From NCBI GenBank assembly GCA_031409855.1, contig JANNYA010000125.1, positions 1 to 55,534 of the forward strand: DNA of 55,534 nucleotides. Reading direction: 5' to 3'. Positions 9,102 to 17,887 of the stretch are shown here, piece after piece (the stretch's first letter is position 1; each line of letters starts with the position of its first letter). The notes below the pieces were generated by a model. It was not told the origin of the DNA and searched no databases. It saw nothing but the letters and a program-made list of their open reading frames with translations. This DNA comes from JANNYA01 sp031409855. Its GTDB lineage: Bacteria > Pseudomonadota > Gammaproteobacteria > Xanthomonadales > SZUA-5. The translations under genes were made by a program, and so were the position numbers.

Positions 9102-10475
9102 TCAACCCCGCAAAATCGCCTCAATTGCTTCACTCAACCAAGTCACCGCGACAATTTCCATATCGCCTACGCGGCCCGACTTCGGCGCATTGGCCTTAGG
9201 AACAATCGCGCGCTGAAAGCCGTGTGTGGCCGCTTCCTTGAGGCGATCTTCCCCGTTCGGCACGGGCCTTATTTCACCGGCAAGCCCGACCTCGCCAAAG
9301 GCTACGGTGCGCACCGAGCTGGCGCGGTCACGAAAGCTGGATAGCACCGCCAATAGCACCGGTAAATCTGCGGCGGTTTCCGTGGCGCGAATGCCGCCGA
9401 CGATATTGACGAACACGTCCTGATCGTAAATCGCGACCCCGCCGTGGCGGTGCAGTACCGCAAGCAGCATCGCGAGCCGATTGCCGTCAAAACCAACCGC
9501 CACCCGGCGCGGATTGCCGAGCGAGCTTTGATCCACCAGGGCTTGCACTTCCACTAGCAGCGGCCGCGTGCCTTCGCGCGTAACCATCACTAGCGACCCA
9601 GAGCGCTGCTCGATCGGGCCGGAGAGAAAAATCGCGGAAGGATTGCTAACTTCTTTCAAGCCCTTATCCGTCATCGCAAAAACGCCGACTTCATTGACCG
9701 CGCCGAAGCGGTTTTTGAAGGCGCGGATCACCCGATAGCGGTTGCCCACTTCGCCCTCGAAATAAAGCACCGCATCAACAATGTGCTCCAGCACACGCGG
9801 CCCGGCGATGCCACCTTCTTTGGTGACGTGACCGACCAAAAAGACCGCTGTGTCGCTTTGTTTGGCATATTGCGTTAACCGTGCGGCGCACTCGCGTACC
9901 TGCGCGACCGACCCAGGTGCGCTCGCCAAATCGCTTAAATGCAGGGTTTGGATCGAATCGGCGACTAATACTTGTGGGCGCTCTAACTGCGCGGTGGCAA
10001 TAACCGTTTCTAATGCGGTTTCAGTAAGCACCCGAATGCCCGCCGTCGGCAAATCTAAGCGTTCGGCGCGGCCTTTGATTTGCGAGACGGATTCTTCACC
10101 GCTGACATACAGTACCCGAACCTTTTTTGCCGCCAGCAAAGCCAAGGTTTGCAGTAAAAGCGTGGATTTGCCGATGCCTGGGTCGCCGCCAATCAGCACC
10201 ACCGAGCCGGTCACCAAGCCGCCACCCAGCACCCGATCCAATTCGCTTGAGCAAGTGGACAACCGTGTGTCATTTTGCCGCTGCACACTGCCTAAATCGG
10301 CAACATTCGCGCTGGCGCTGCCGGTGTAGCCTGCGCGTAGGCGGGCACTTATGGGCGGCGCTGCAACTGTCTCTTCCAGCGTATTCCACGCCTGACAGTC
10401 TGGACATTGCCCGCCCCAACGTGAACTTATGCCGCCGCATTCGCGGCAGACGTAGCTGGATTTAATTTTTGCCAT
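9102..10475 (-). CDS. radA: DNA repair/recombination protein RadA (Sms)
   Basis: RadA is a RecA-like ATPase and DnaB-type helicase that drives branch migration of recombination intermediates. The chosen ATG at 10475 gives 457 residues starting MAKIKSSYVCRECG, as is usual; the frame is open upstream to 10547 but that part overlaps the toxin gene. Visible features are an N-terminal zinc finger (Cys10, 13, 24 and 27), a Walker A motif GDPGIGKST at ~97-105, the RadA-specific KNRFG motif near residue 260, and a C-terminal Lon-protease-like domain without an obvious protease dyad. The gene lies 22 bases behind the toxin gene on the same strand, so it may be co-transcribed with the toxin-antitoxin pair. 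Confidence 0.96.
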   Translation of the reverse strand: MAKIKSSYVCRECGGISSRWGGQCPDCQAWNTLEETVAAPPISARLRAGYTGSASANVADLGSVQRQNDTRLSTCSSELDRVLGGGLVTGSVVLIGGDPGIGKSTLLLQTLALLAAKKVRVLYVSGEESVSQIKGRAERLDLPTAGIRVLTETALETVIATAQLERPQVLVADSIQTLHLSDLASAPGSVAQVRECAARLTQYAKQSDTAVFLVGHVTKEGGIAGPRVLEHIVDAVLYFEGEVGNRYRVIRAFKNRFGAVNEVGVFAMTDKGLKEVSNPSAIFLSGPIEQRSGSLVMVTREGTRPLLVEVQALVDQSSLGNPRRVAVGFDGNRLAMLLAVLHRHGGVAIYDQDVFVNIVGGIRATETAADLPVLLAVLSSFRDRASSVRTVAFGEVGLAGEIRPVPNGEDRLKEAATHGFQRAIVPKANAPKSGRVGDMEIVAVTWLSEAIEAILRG

Positions 10476-10497
10476 GAGTGTGTTGGTTCCGTTCGCT

Positions 10498-10818
10498 TCA
10501 ACGCAATAATCGTTGTTGTAACAAGCTCTGCATGTCACGCCGTGCATCCGCGATCAGAACGACAAAAACCTCTGGGTCGCGCCGCTGATAAATCACTCGA
10601 TAGGGCTTCGCGATCAGTTGGCGATAGTGTTGCATTCCCAGCGCCGAGAGTTCAGGCACCACCGCACCTCGCATTGATTGCCGAACTAACGATTCCACGA
10701 CTCGCTCAATGTTTATAAGTACCGCCTCTGCGCGGGCAACCGAATCGTGTGTTGCAATGAAATCAAAAATACCTTGCAGATCCAACTCAGCGCCCTGGGT
10801 AATAACCACCGAAGACAT
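10498..10818 (-). CDS. RelE/ParE-family toxin
   Basis: This 106-residue protein has the ParE/RelE fold pattern: an N-terminal helical pair (AELDLQGIFDFIA...), GAVVPEL near the middle, the YRQLIAKPYRVIY strand and a C-terminal V.IADARRD.QSLLQQRL segment. Family members either poison gyrase (ParE) or cleave mRNA on the ribosome (RelE). The sequence looks ParE-like, but which target applies cannot be told here. The gene lies three bases downstream of a Phd/YefM-like antitoxin gene, in the usual antitoxin-then-toxin order. It appears full length. Confidence 0.87.
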   Translation of the reverse strand: MSSVVITQGAELDLQGIFDFIATHDSVARAEAVLINIERVVESLVRQSMRGAVVPELSALGMQHYRQLIAKPYRVIYQRRDPEVFVVLIADARRDMQSLLQQRLLR

Positions 10819-10821
10819 CGA

Positions 10822-11103
10822 CTACGCCGCTTGCACCGTTGCCGAAGCGCGAATGCGTTTGAACACCTCACGCGCAGGCGAAAACGCCCCGTTTGCTATT
10901 TGTGCCTGCCCGAGTGCCAGTATTTTTAACAGCGCCAAGGTTTCTTGCGTCTGCTCAAAACTAGCTAAATCCTGCAATACGGCTTTGGCTTCGCCGTTTT
11001 GCGTGATCACTAACGGTGGCGCACCTGCGCCTAATGCTTTAAGGATTTCAGCGGCATTAGATTTTAGATAGCTCAGTGGTTTGACTTGTTGTGCGAGTTG
11101 CAT
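10822..11103 (-). CDS. Phd/YefM-family antitoxin
   Basis: The 93-residue protein starts with the Phd/YefM N-terminal DNA-binding pattern: VKPLSYLKSNAAEILKAL, then PLVITQNGEAKAVLQDLASFEQ. The second half (from about residue 50) is expected to wrap around and neutralise the toxin. Members of the family repress their own operon, helped by the toxin. A 16-bp near-palindrome about 20 bases upstream is a candidate operator. It forms an operon with the toxin gene, separated by three bases. Confidence 0.87.
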   Translation of the reverse strand: MQLAQQVKPLSYLKSNAAEILKALGAGAPPLVITQNGEAKAVLQDLASFEQTQETLALLKILALGQAQIANGAFSPAREVFKRIRASATVQAA

Positions 11104-11125
11104 GGGTTTGCTCCAGACCTAATTA

Positions 11126-11141
11126 AGTTCGATATCGGACT
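11126..11141. promoter_or_regulatory. Near-palindrome, candidate operator of the toxin-antitoxin operon
   Basis: AGTTCGATATCGGACT is a 16-bp inverted repeat with a single mismatched pair. It lies 22 bases upstream of the antitoxin start codon, between that gene and the divergent formaldehyde dehydrogenase gene. Phd-type antitoxins bind such sites near their own promoters. Its function here is inferred from position only. Confidence 0.4.
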
Positions 11142-11275
11142 AGACTAGCAGGTTGCTGTAAAATTTGAAATTTATAATAACCACCAAAATTTTGAATATT
11201 TAATGTGTACCCAATTTTCAAAACTGTGTATGTGTAAAATCTTCGCTTCTTCGCCAAGTCTAATAAGAAAACTCA

Positions 11276-12388
11276 ATGATCAAATCCCGTGCCGCCGTTG
11301 CCTTTGAAAAAGCCAAGCCGCTAACGCTGGTAGAACTTGATGTCGCCGAGCCCAAAGCGGGCGAAGTCCTGGTGCGTATTGTTGCTACCGGGGTTTGCCA
11401 TACGGATGCCTACACGCTGTCGGGTGACGATCCTGAAGGCATATTTCCAGCCGTGCTCGGCCACGAAGGCGCTGGTATTGTGCAAGCGATTGGTGTCGGC
11501 GTCACTTCGGTTGCGGTGGGCGATCATGTGATTCCGCTCTACACGCCCGAATGCGGTGCCTGTAAATTTTGCAAAAGCGGCAAAACCAATCTATGCCAAG
11601 CGATACGCGCGACCCAGGGCAAAGGCTTGATGCCGGATGGCACCAGCCGTTTTTCGCTCGATGGTCGGGCGATTTTTCATTACATGGGCACCTCAACATT
11701 TTCCGAATACACCGTGCTGCCAGAGATAAGTGTGGCCAAAATAAGCAAGTCCGCACCGCTGGAAAAAGTGTGCTTACTGGGGTGTGGTGTCACGACCGGC
11801 ATTGGCGCGGTGATGAATACTGCAAAAGTAACGCCGGGCTCGACCGTGGCAATATTTGGCCTGGGCGGTATTGGTTTGTCTGCCGTGATTGGCGCAGTCA
11901 TGGCGAAAGCCAGCCGGATTATTGGTATTGATACCAATCCGAGCAAGTTTGAGATTGCTAAGCAATTGGGTGCTACGGAATGCATCAACCCGAAAGACTT
12001 TGACCGCCCAATCGAGCTGGTCATTGTCGATCTGACCGACGGCGGCGTGGATTATTCATTTGAATGCATAGGCAATGTGCACGTGATGCGCCAAGCCTTG
12101 GAGTGCTGCCACAAGGGCTGGGGGGAATCGACGATTATCGGTGTGGCCGGTGCCGGGCAAGAAATTTCTACACGGCCCTTTCAATTGGTCACCGGACGCG
12201 TTTGGCGCGGTAGCGCTTTTGGCGGCGTCAAGGGCCGCAGCGAACTTCCGGGCTATGTGGATCGTGCTGAGCGCGGCGAAATTCCGCTTGATACCTTTAT
12301 CACGCATACCATGGGCTTGGAGCACATCAACCACGCGTTTGATTTGATGCACGAAGGTAAATCGATCCGCACGGTGATCCACTTTTAA
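11276..12388 (+). CDS. frmA: S-(hydroxymethyl)glutathione dehydrogenase / class III alcohol dehydrogenase
   Basis: The enzyme oxidises the glutathione adduct of formaldehyde to S-formylglutathione with NAD+, in the cytoplasm. It has 370 residues, the normal length. Recognisable segments are ATGVCHTDAYTLSG (catalytic zinc Cys and following His-Thr), GHEGAG, the structural zinc cluster CGACKFCKSGKTNLC, the Rossmann motif GLGGIG, and a C-terminal VIHF. FrmA usually sits with frmR and/or the S-formylglutathione hydrolase gene frmB; neither is adjacent here. The gene stands alone, divergent from the toxin-antitoxin operon. Confidence 0.96.
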   Translation: MIKSRAAVAFEKAKPLTLVELDVAEPKAGEVLVRIVATGVCHTDAYTLSGDDPEGIFPAVLGHEGAGIVQAIGVGVTSVAVGDHVIPLYTPECGACKFCKSGKTNLCQAIRATQGKGLMPDGTSRFSLDGRAIFHYMGTSTFSEYTVLPEISVAKISKSAPLEKVCLLGCGVTTGIGAVMNTAKVTPGSTVAIFGLGGIGLSAVIGAVMAKASRIIGIDTNPSKFEIAKQLGATECINPKDFDRPIELVIVDLTDGGVDYSFECIGNVHVMRQALECCHKGWGESTIIGVAGAGQEISTRPFQLVTGRVWRGSAFGGVKGRSELPGYVDRAERGEIPLDTFITHTMGLEHINHAFDLMHEGKSIRTVIHF

Positions 12389-12624
12389 CGAGAAGTCTCG
12401 CCGAAAGGTGACGCGGAAGAACAAGTTTCCCGAATGCTGTGGCGTTTGGTCGCCACGCTGTTCACCGGCGCTGCGCTGGCCTGAGCAGCTACAAACGAAA
12501 ACAAAAGCGATGTAGTCGCCAAGAAACGTGACGGACGTCTCGATTTTTTTGGTTTTCACGTAGACTTCGCTCGATTCAAACTAATTGATCGACACTTTAT
12601 CGATCACATCTACTTGGGGCGTTT

Positions 12625-15282
12625 GTGGACTTTTTGCCTTTTTCAAAACTAACTCAGTTAAACATCAGCCCGCGCGTGCGCAACGTGCTGGAGGCTTCGT
12701 ATCAACTATGTTGGCGCGAGTTGGAACTAGGGATCAAGCGTACGCTCGACGAATTTGAGCGGGAACTGTTTCGTAACGCCGAGAAAGCGGAGACGAATGA
12801 TCTGCAAAACCGCAGTTTTGAAGCGCTAAAACATGTACGCAAGTCTAATTCCGTCATTTTGATTGGGATGCGCAACGATTTTCAGCGCGGTATGTTGGCG
12901 TTGTTGCAGCCTGAGCGCGCAAGCGAACCCGAAACTACGAAAAAGCAAAGTATTCTGGCTTTAGTGGATAACACCACCTTGGAGCTAGAGCTTGCGATGA
13001 GTGAGTTGGCCGCAAAAGCGGAAATTAGATCAAGCCAGGCACTGAGCTATGTGGCGATCAGATTTGCCGTGATTACCGGTGGTGCGCCGGTTGCGGTGGA
13101 ACAAATTCCCGTTGGCCCGCATCGAATATTGGCCGCACTGGCAAGCGGGCTAGCGGAAATAGAGCTTTCGATGCCGGTCAAAGTCGCGTTGCTGCGCACT
13201 TTCGATAAATTGGTGCTGGTGCGGATGCCAGAGTTGCTCGATGCGATCAATAAGCAGTTTGCCGAACAACGCGTATTTGCGCATCTGAACTTGGGCGTTG
13301 CGCGCAAAGTTGGCGCGGGTGAGCCTGAGAAAGCACCAGAGAAAGTGCCAGAGAAAGCCCACGAAATAGCTCACGAACTCGACAAGTTGCCTCAGCACGC
13401 GCAAGCGCCAGAGCAGCCGGCGCGTGCGTCCATGCAACAAAATTCTTTGCACCAAAGTACTGCGGAAATAGCATATTTGGCGAACAAGCCGCCAATGCCT
13501 GCCCCCGTGATGCCAGAAAAAGCTGCGGAAAATGCGGATCCATTTGGGCTTGCGGCGATAGGGTCTGCGTTCTCAGCGAATGCCGGTTTCAATGCAGTGG
13601 CACAGCCAGTGCGCGAAAATATTCGCCCTGCAGCAATGCCCGCAAACACGTCGCCTACAAGTGCCCGGCCAACTGCGGAGCCGGTCGCGCCGAAGCTATA
13701 TGACCCGAGCGTTACTGCAGATGACATCGCCGATCAAGAGCTGTTCACCACGCTGCGCGAGTTGCTGTCGGGCAAGCGTGCCGGCCAGGGCTTAGGCCAA
13801 GGATCTGGCAATGTGGGCTCGGATCATGGCAACCGCGTCGAACCCGACGCACCCATTGCCACCGTTGACGATGTGCAGTCGATTTTGACGGTGTTACAGA
13901 CCCAGCCGGCAGCACCCGTGATGATCGGTGGCCGTTGGAAGTCGCGGCGGGTGGCGGATATCAAGCAAGATATGATCGCTCAGCTGCGGCAAATGCACGG
14001 TGGGCAAACGCCGAAATTGGAACAAGAAACCTCCGATACGCTGGATTTAGTCGGCATGCTTTTTGATCATGTTTTAGCCGATTCCAAGCCCAGCAGTACC
14101 ACGCATTCGCTGCTGACCAAACTGCAGGTGCCGATTTTAAAAGTAGCGATTAAAGACAAGAGTTTTTTCAGCAAACGCAACCACCCAGCACGGCAATTAT
14201 TAAACTCAATCGCTGAAAATGGCATGTTTTGGGCCGATGGCGACGATGTTGATCAGGCGCTAGTTGAGCGCATGCAGATGGTGGTTGATCGCATTACGGC
14301 CGATTTTGACAATGATGTAGGTGTGTTTGAGGCGATGGTGGGTGATCTTGGGCGTCACGTCACGACCGTTCAGCGCAAAGCTGAAGTCTCGGAAAAGCGC
14401 TACGTTGAGGCCGCGAAAGGGCGCGAGCGTTTAGAAGTGGCACGCAAGGGCGCGGCGACGTCGATTGATGGCTTTGTCAAAGGCCGCATGCTGCCACCGT
14501 TAGTCGTACACCTGTTGGAGGGCGCTTGGGCGGACGTGTTGGCATTGACCCAGCTGCGCCACGAGGTTGATTCGCCGCTGTATCAGGAACGCTTAGAAGT
14601 TGCTGAGCAATTGGCGGGCTGTTTTGATTTAGATCATCCAGTGACCAAAGACGAGTTTTTGGAGCTTAAGCCGGTTTTAGAAGAAGGCATGAGCTTGGTG
14701 GGTTTTCATGGGCCTGAGATTGAGCGTACTTTAAATGCTGTGGCCGAACTCGTTGTGGAAGGCGATGCACTAGTGCCGAGCCTAGAGCCCGCTGAAGAAC
14801 GCGAAGTGACCGAGCTGGTGCGCAACAAAGCGCGCATTGGCCAGGATCAGGATGCGCCGAAATCGCCGGCACATGCCGCTGCGGATGAGAAAAAGTCGAT
14901 TTTGGCGCATTTACGCAAAGAGGAAAAACCCGAACTGACGATCAAAGAACAGCAAACGCTGGATCGCTTGAAGCAAATGCCGTTCGGCACGTGGTTTGAA
15001 TTTGTTATCAACCAACAAGGTGATGTTGCGAGGCGTAAATTAAGCTGGTTTTCACCGGTGACCGGCCGCTGCTTATTTGTCAACTCGCGGGGTGCAAAAG
15101 TGGCCGACAAGTCGATGGATGAAATGGCGCGTGATTTGGTGCGCGGTAACGCCAAACTGTGGGAGCCGCAAGCGGAAAGTATTATTGACCGGGCTTGGCG
15201 CTCGATTAAAGATAAAATGAAAACCTGGACGCAAGGCGATATGAGTGTCAGTGACTTGGCTTATTCCGGGGGCGATAGATAA
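12625..15282 (+). CDS. DUF1631 family protein
   Basis: This 885-residue cytoplasmic protein has no signal peptide or membrane segment. It starts at GTG, with GGGG about six bases upstream. The N-terminal ~200 residues are helical (VRNVLEASYQLCWRELELGIKRTLDEFERELFR). A low-complexity Glu/Lys/Ala/Pro linker lies at ~230-330. The C-terminal ~500 residues carry the helical DUF1631 core (VGMLFDHVLADSK..., LQVPILKVAIKDKSFF, NHPARQLLN) and a final small beta-rich segment around WFEFVINQQGDVARRKLSWFSP. The family is common in gamma- and betaproteobacteria and its biochemistry is not known to me. Its stop codon overlaps the start of a PilZ gene by one base, so the two are translationally coupled. The final segment WFSPVTGRCLFVNSRG is PilZ-like, which hints at a shared c-di-GMP-related role. 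Confidence 0.83.
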   Translation: MDFLPFSKLTQLNISPRVRNVLEASYQLCWRELELGIKRTLDEFERELFRNAEKAETNDLQNRSFEALKHVRKSNSVILIGMRNDFQRGMLALLQPERASEPETTKKQSILALVDNTTLELELAMSELAAKAEIRSSQALSYVAIRFAVITGGAPVAVEQIPVGPHRILAALASGLAEIELSMPVKVALLRTFDKLVLVRMPELLDAINKQFAEQRVFAHLNLGVARKVGAGEPEKAPEKVPEKAHEIAHELDKLPQHAQAPEQPARASMQQNSLHQSTAEIAYLANKPPMPAPVMPEKAAENADPFGLAAIGSAFSANAGFNAVAQPVRENIRPAAMPANTSPTSARPTAEPVAPKLYDPSVTADDIADQELFTTLRELLSGKRAGQGLGQGSGNVGSDHGNRVEPDAPIATVDDVQSILTVLQTQPAAPVMIGGRWKSRRVADIKQDMIAQLRQMHGGQTPKLEQETSDTLDLVGMLFDHVLADSKPSSTTHSLLTKLQVPILKVAIKDKSFFSKRNHPARQLLNSIAENGMFWADGDDVDQALVERMQMVVDRITADFDNDVGVFEAMVGDLGRHVTTVQRKAEVSEKRYVEAAKGRERLEVARKGAATSIDGFVKGRMLPPLVVHLLEGAWADVLALTQLRHEVDSPLYQERLEVAEQLAGCFDLDHPVTKDEFLELKPVLEEGMSLVGFHGPEIERTLNAVAELVVEGDALVPSLEPAEEREVTELVRNKARIGQDQDAPKSPAHAAADEKKSILAHLRKEEKPELTIKEQQTLDRLKQMPFGTWFEFVINQQGDVARRKLSWFSPVTGRCLFVNSRGAKVADKSMDEMARDLVRGNAKLWEPQAESIIDRAWRSIKDKMKTWTQGDMSVSDLAYSGGDR

Positions 15283-15632
15283 TGGGCGCGCATAAGCGTA
15301 AATCAGTGCGTAAACGCGTGACTCAAGTGATGATGGTGACTGACGCGTTCACCGGTGAGGGCTTAGGGCGCATTGGCAACTTAAGCAATGATGGGATGAT
15401 GTTGATCGCGCCCAAGGCAATGGCGGACGAGCACTATTTTCAGCTGCACTTTTCCCTGCAGGCACCTGGATTTGTGCCGCACAAAGTTGAGATTGGTGTG
15501 CAATGCCTTTGGTGTGACCCCGCGCGAACTGCCAACACATTTTGGGTAGGCTGCAAAGTCATCGACATTAGCCCACCCGATCAAGCGATGCTGCAAAAGT
15601 GGGTGACGCAAGCGCAAGAGCTGGTTCCTTAA
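15282..15632 (+). CDS. PilZ domain protein
   Basis: PilZ domains bind cyclic di-GMP. This 116-residue single-domain protein keeps both binding motifs: an RxxxR-type arm near the start (Arg6 to Arg10) and N33-L-S-N-D-G38, which fits [D/N]xSxxG. The start codon overlaps the stop of the DUF1631 gene (TAATG), so the two are coupled. The protein is probably the c-di-GMP-sensing partner of the DUF1631 protein; that pairing is inference. A diguanylate cyclase gene lies 11 kb away but is not linked by operon. Confidence 0.88.
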   Translation: MGAHKRKSVRKRVTQVMMVTDAFTGEGLGRIGNLSNDGMMLIAPKAMADEHYFQLHFSLQAPGFVPHKVEIGVQCLWCDPARTANTFWVGCKVIDISPPDQAMLQKWVTQAQELVP

Positions 15633-15781
15633 AGTCGCAAGCGAACCCCCCGCAAGGCGACGCGGCAAACGTGTGTTCTTCTAGGCTGAATAGAAAGTCA
15701 AGGAGCTTGCTTAGCAGGCATCAATTCAGCCGGGTTATCGCCTGATAGGCGGGTACGCTGACACTCAAAGGATATGCCGCG

Positions 15782-17611
15782 ATGATTCGTTCCTTAACAA
15801 TTTTTGCTTGCCTAAGTTTGGGCTTCGGCGTGCTCGCCGTCGATTCGGTATCGGCGCAAACCTTGCCCGCTTGGGCAAATGTGTTGCCGGTAGAAGTGCC
15901 GGAATGGAAAACCAGCGATGAGGCGGGCAACTGCCAAAGCATTCCTGGCACGACGCAGGTGAGCTGCCGTTATTTTTCCGGCGCAAATCCTGAGGACATT
16001 GCACTTTTGGATGGCGCGGCGAATCGCGCGGGCCTGCAATTAAAGCGCACCGGCGTGCGTTTTTTTGGCTTCCCGCGTGGCACGCCCGGTACCGTTGAAA
16101 TGCGCCGCTTTATGTTTTGCTCAGTCAGCCTAGATTGCTCGTTGCCTAATCAGACAATCTATTCGCATTTTATCCAGCCGGAAAAGGTCTTTAACGACAG
16201 TGGTATGTTGGTGGATAACCCCAATTTCGTCACCTTTCGCAGCCCAGCGAATGCCCGCTACATTGTCGATCAAGGCTACAACGGCTTTAATATCGTGCTG
16301 CCTATCCGCACCAGCATCGGCGGCAAAGTTTTTCAATTTTGTCCCAGCGGCACGCAAGCCATTCGCAAATGGTACAATGGCGCGTTTCAGCGCTCGCAAA
16401 CGACGTCAGGCTATAAAAACGACGGCAATTGGCGCTTTATCAATTCCTTCAGCTGGCGCGATTCGGCGCTGCCACGTGGCTATGAAACATCCTATGACGA
16501 CGAACTGTTTTGCGGTCCAGCGCAGGCAAAGGCGCTATGGGTCAATAATGATAGTCCTGGCAGTAGCCGGTACGTTTCCCGCATTGAGCTGGCAACCGCA
16601 GTACGCACCGATTTTGTAACTGCCTTGCCTAGCCGCAGCGGCAGCTTTGATCAAAGCCGCAACTTGTATTGGACGCCCGGGTGGGCACCTTTCGGCGCAC
16701 CTACGATCAACAATCGGCTGACCGTGCAAATAGGCGCAACAACTGGCGCGGTGAGCAACGTGGACGCCAATTATGTAAGTGAACGCATAGCCTCTTTGAG
16801 CGACGAGCGCAGCGGCAATATCTTGCAAGTGGAGTCGTACGCGTCCTTGAACGGTGCGTGGGTTTTGAATCGCGCAGCACCTAGCGACAGCACGCCCAAT
16901 ATTATCATCGCGCGCACCCAGGGCACGACAGAAGCAGTGGTCGCTGGGCGCATCGAAAATGACGTTTTTTTTCGGGTGCTCGCAGTGAACTATCAGAGCA
17001 CAAACACCGCGCGCGTTGAGGCTTGGGATTTACGTACGGGACTTCGTTTAGCATCCTTTGCGCTCAACGCGAGCTTGGTTGCAAACCTCGGTATCGCGCC
17101 CAACAGTCTGCGCCCAGAAATAAGCTATAGCCCAAGCCGCAATACGCTTTATATCGTTTCCGTGCAGTTCGGGGAATTGTGGGCAATGAATATGAGTACT
17201 GGTGCTTTCCGTGAAATTTTTCTGCCTGCGGTGAACTTTGGCGTGCGCGACGTGGAAATCGATAGTGCGCGGGACGTTTCCTACTTAGCGATGCGAGCGA
17301 CATTTAGTGGGCCCGCCAGTACTAGCCCTATCGGTATAAATAACGAAAAATTGGACACGGGCAGGCTTTATGAGCTTAACCTCGCAAATAATGCAGTCAC
17401 CAGACAAGTGACGGTAGGCATTGGCCCCTGGCAAATGGCGATGGCACCGGTAAGCGGATACATGCATGTGTTTCTGACCAATTCTGCGGACGAGCCGAAC
17501 AATGACAACGCCGACTCGGTCTCTCAAATCAACGTAAACAGCTTTCAAACGGTGCGCAAGCTGCCCACATTGAATCAACCAACCGCGATTTCTGTGCAGT
17601 GGTTGGATTGA
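15782..17611 (+). CDS. Secreted protein of unknown function with propeller-like C-terminal half
   Basis: The 609-residue protein begins with a signal peptide (MIRSLTIFACLSLGFGV... ending VSAQ near residue 26), and AAAGGA lies nine bases before the ATG. Residues ~27-270 have several Cys residues and a 'FCPSGTQAIRKWYNG' stretch that loosely recalls lectin-like or DUF5648-type domains; that resemblance is weak. Residues ~270-609 contain repeated strand patterns (SRYVSRIELATA, TARVEAWDLRTGL, RNTLYIVSVQFGELWAMNMSTG, GRLYELNLANNAV) typical of a YVTN/NHL-like beta-propeller. It sits 276 bases upstream of a TonB-dependent receptor on the same strand. No function can be assigned. Confidence 0.68.
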   Translation: MIRSLTIFACLSLGFGVLAVDSVSAQTLPAWANVLPVEVPEWKTSDEAGNCQSIPGTTQVSCRYFSGANPEDIALLDGAANRAGLQLKRTGVRFFGFPRGTPGTVEMRRFMFCSVSLDCSLPNQTIYSHFIQPEKVFNDSGMLVDNPNFVTFRSPANARYIVDQGYNGFNIVLPIRTSIGGKVFQFCPSGTQAIRKWYNGAFQRSQTTSGYKNDGNWRFINSFSWRDSALPRGYETSYDDELFCGPAQAKALWVNNDSPGSSRYVSRIELATAVRTDFVTALPSRSGSFDQSRNLYWTPGWAPFGAPTINNRLTVQIGATTGAVSNVDANYVSERIASLSDERSGNILQVESYASLNGAWVLNRAAPSDSTPNIIIARTQGTTEAVVAGRIENDVFFRVLAVNYQSTNTARVEAWDLRTGLRLASFALNASLVANLGIAPNSLRPEISYSPSRNTLYIVSVQFGELWAMNMSTGAFREIFLPAVNFGVRDVEIDSARDVSYLAMRATFSGPASTSPIGINNEKLDTGRLYELNLANNAVTRQVTVGIGPWQMAMAPVSGYMHVFLTNSADEPNNDNADSVSQINVNSFQTVRKLPTLNQPTAISVQWLD

Positions 17612-17887
17612 GTTTCCCGGCATCAAATCTATCGTGTCGCTCTGCGAAAACGGGGCGATTCTCTGGTTACGAAGTTGATGGTAAACGTGACATTTAGACG
17701 ATCAAATTCAGCGGGCAGACTTTAAATCCCACTGAATACGTATGCATGAATACCTTATTAGATTGCGGCCTCGTTACCATGCGCGTCAGCAGCGGAGCCC
17801 ACGCTCTGCGGCGTGGAGATCTGGGGGCTAAAGCCATTTGCGCTTGCAGATCACGTTATTGATGGTCGAGGATTTTGGAGGTTTACC

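Noticed and set aside
12434..12484. Short hydrophobic ORF (MLWRLVATLFTGAALA) between frmA and the DUF1631 gene
   Set aside because: Only 16 codons with no ribosome binding site; too short to separate from chance.
12056..12559. Minus-strand ORF of 167 codons across the end of frmA
   Set aside because: Most of it lies antisense to the clear frmA gene and the rest in a non-coding gap. The product resembles no family.
12587..12605. GATCGA/TCGATC hairpin before the DUF1631 gene
   Set aside because: A 6-bp stem with no T-run or known motif; could be chance.
17799..17816. CCACGC/GCGTGG hairpin in the TonB-receptor leader, considered as part of a cobalamin or TPP riboswitch
   Set aside because: No B12-box or thi-box sequence was found around it; a single 6-bp hairpin is not enough.
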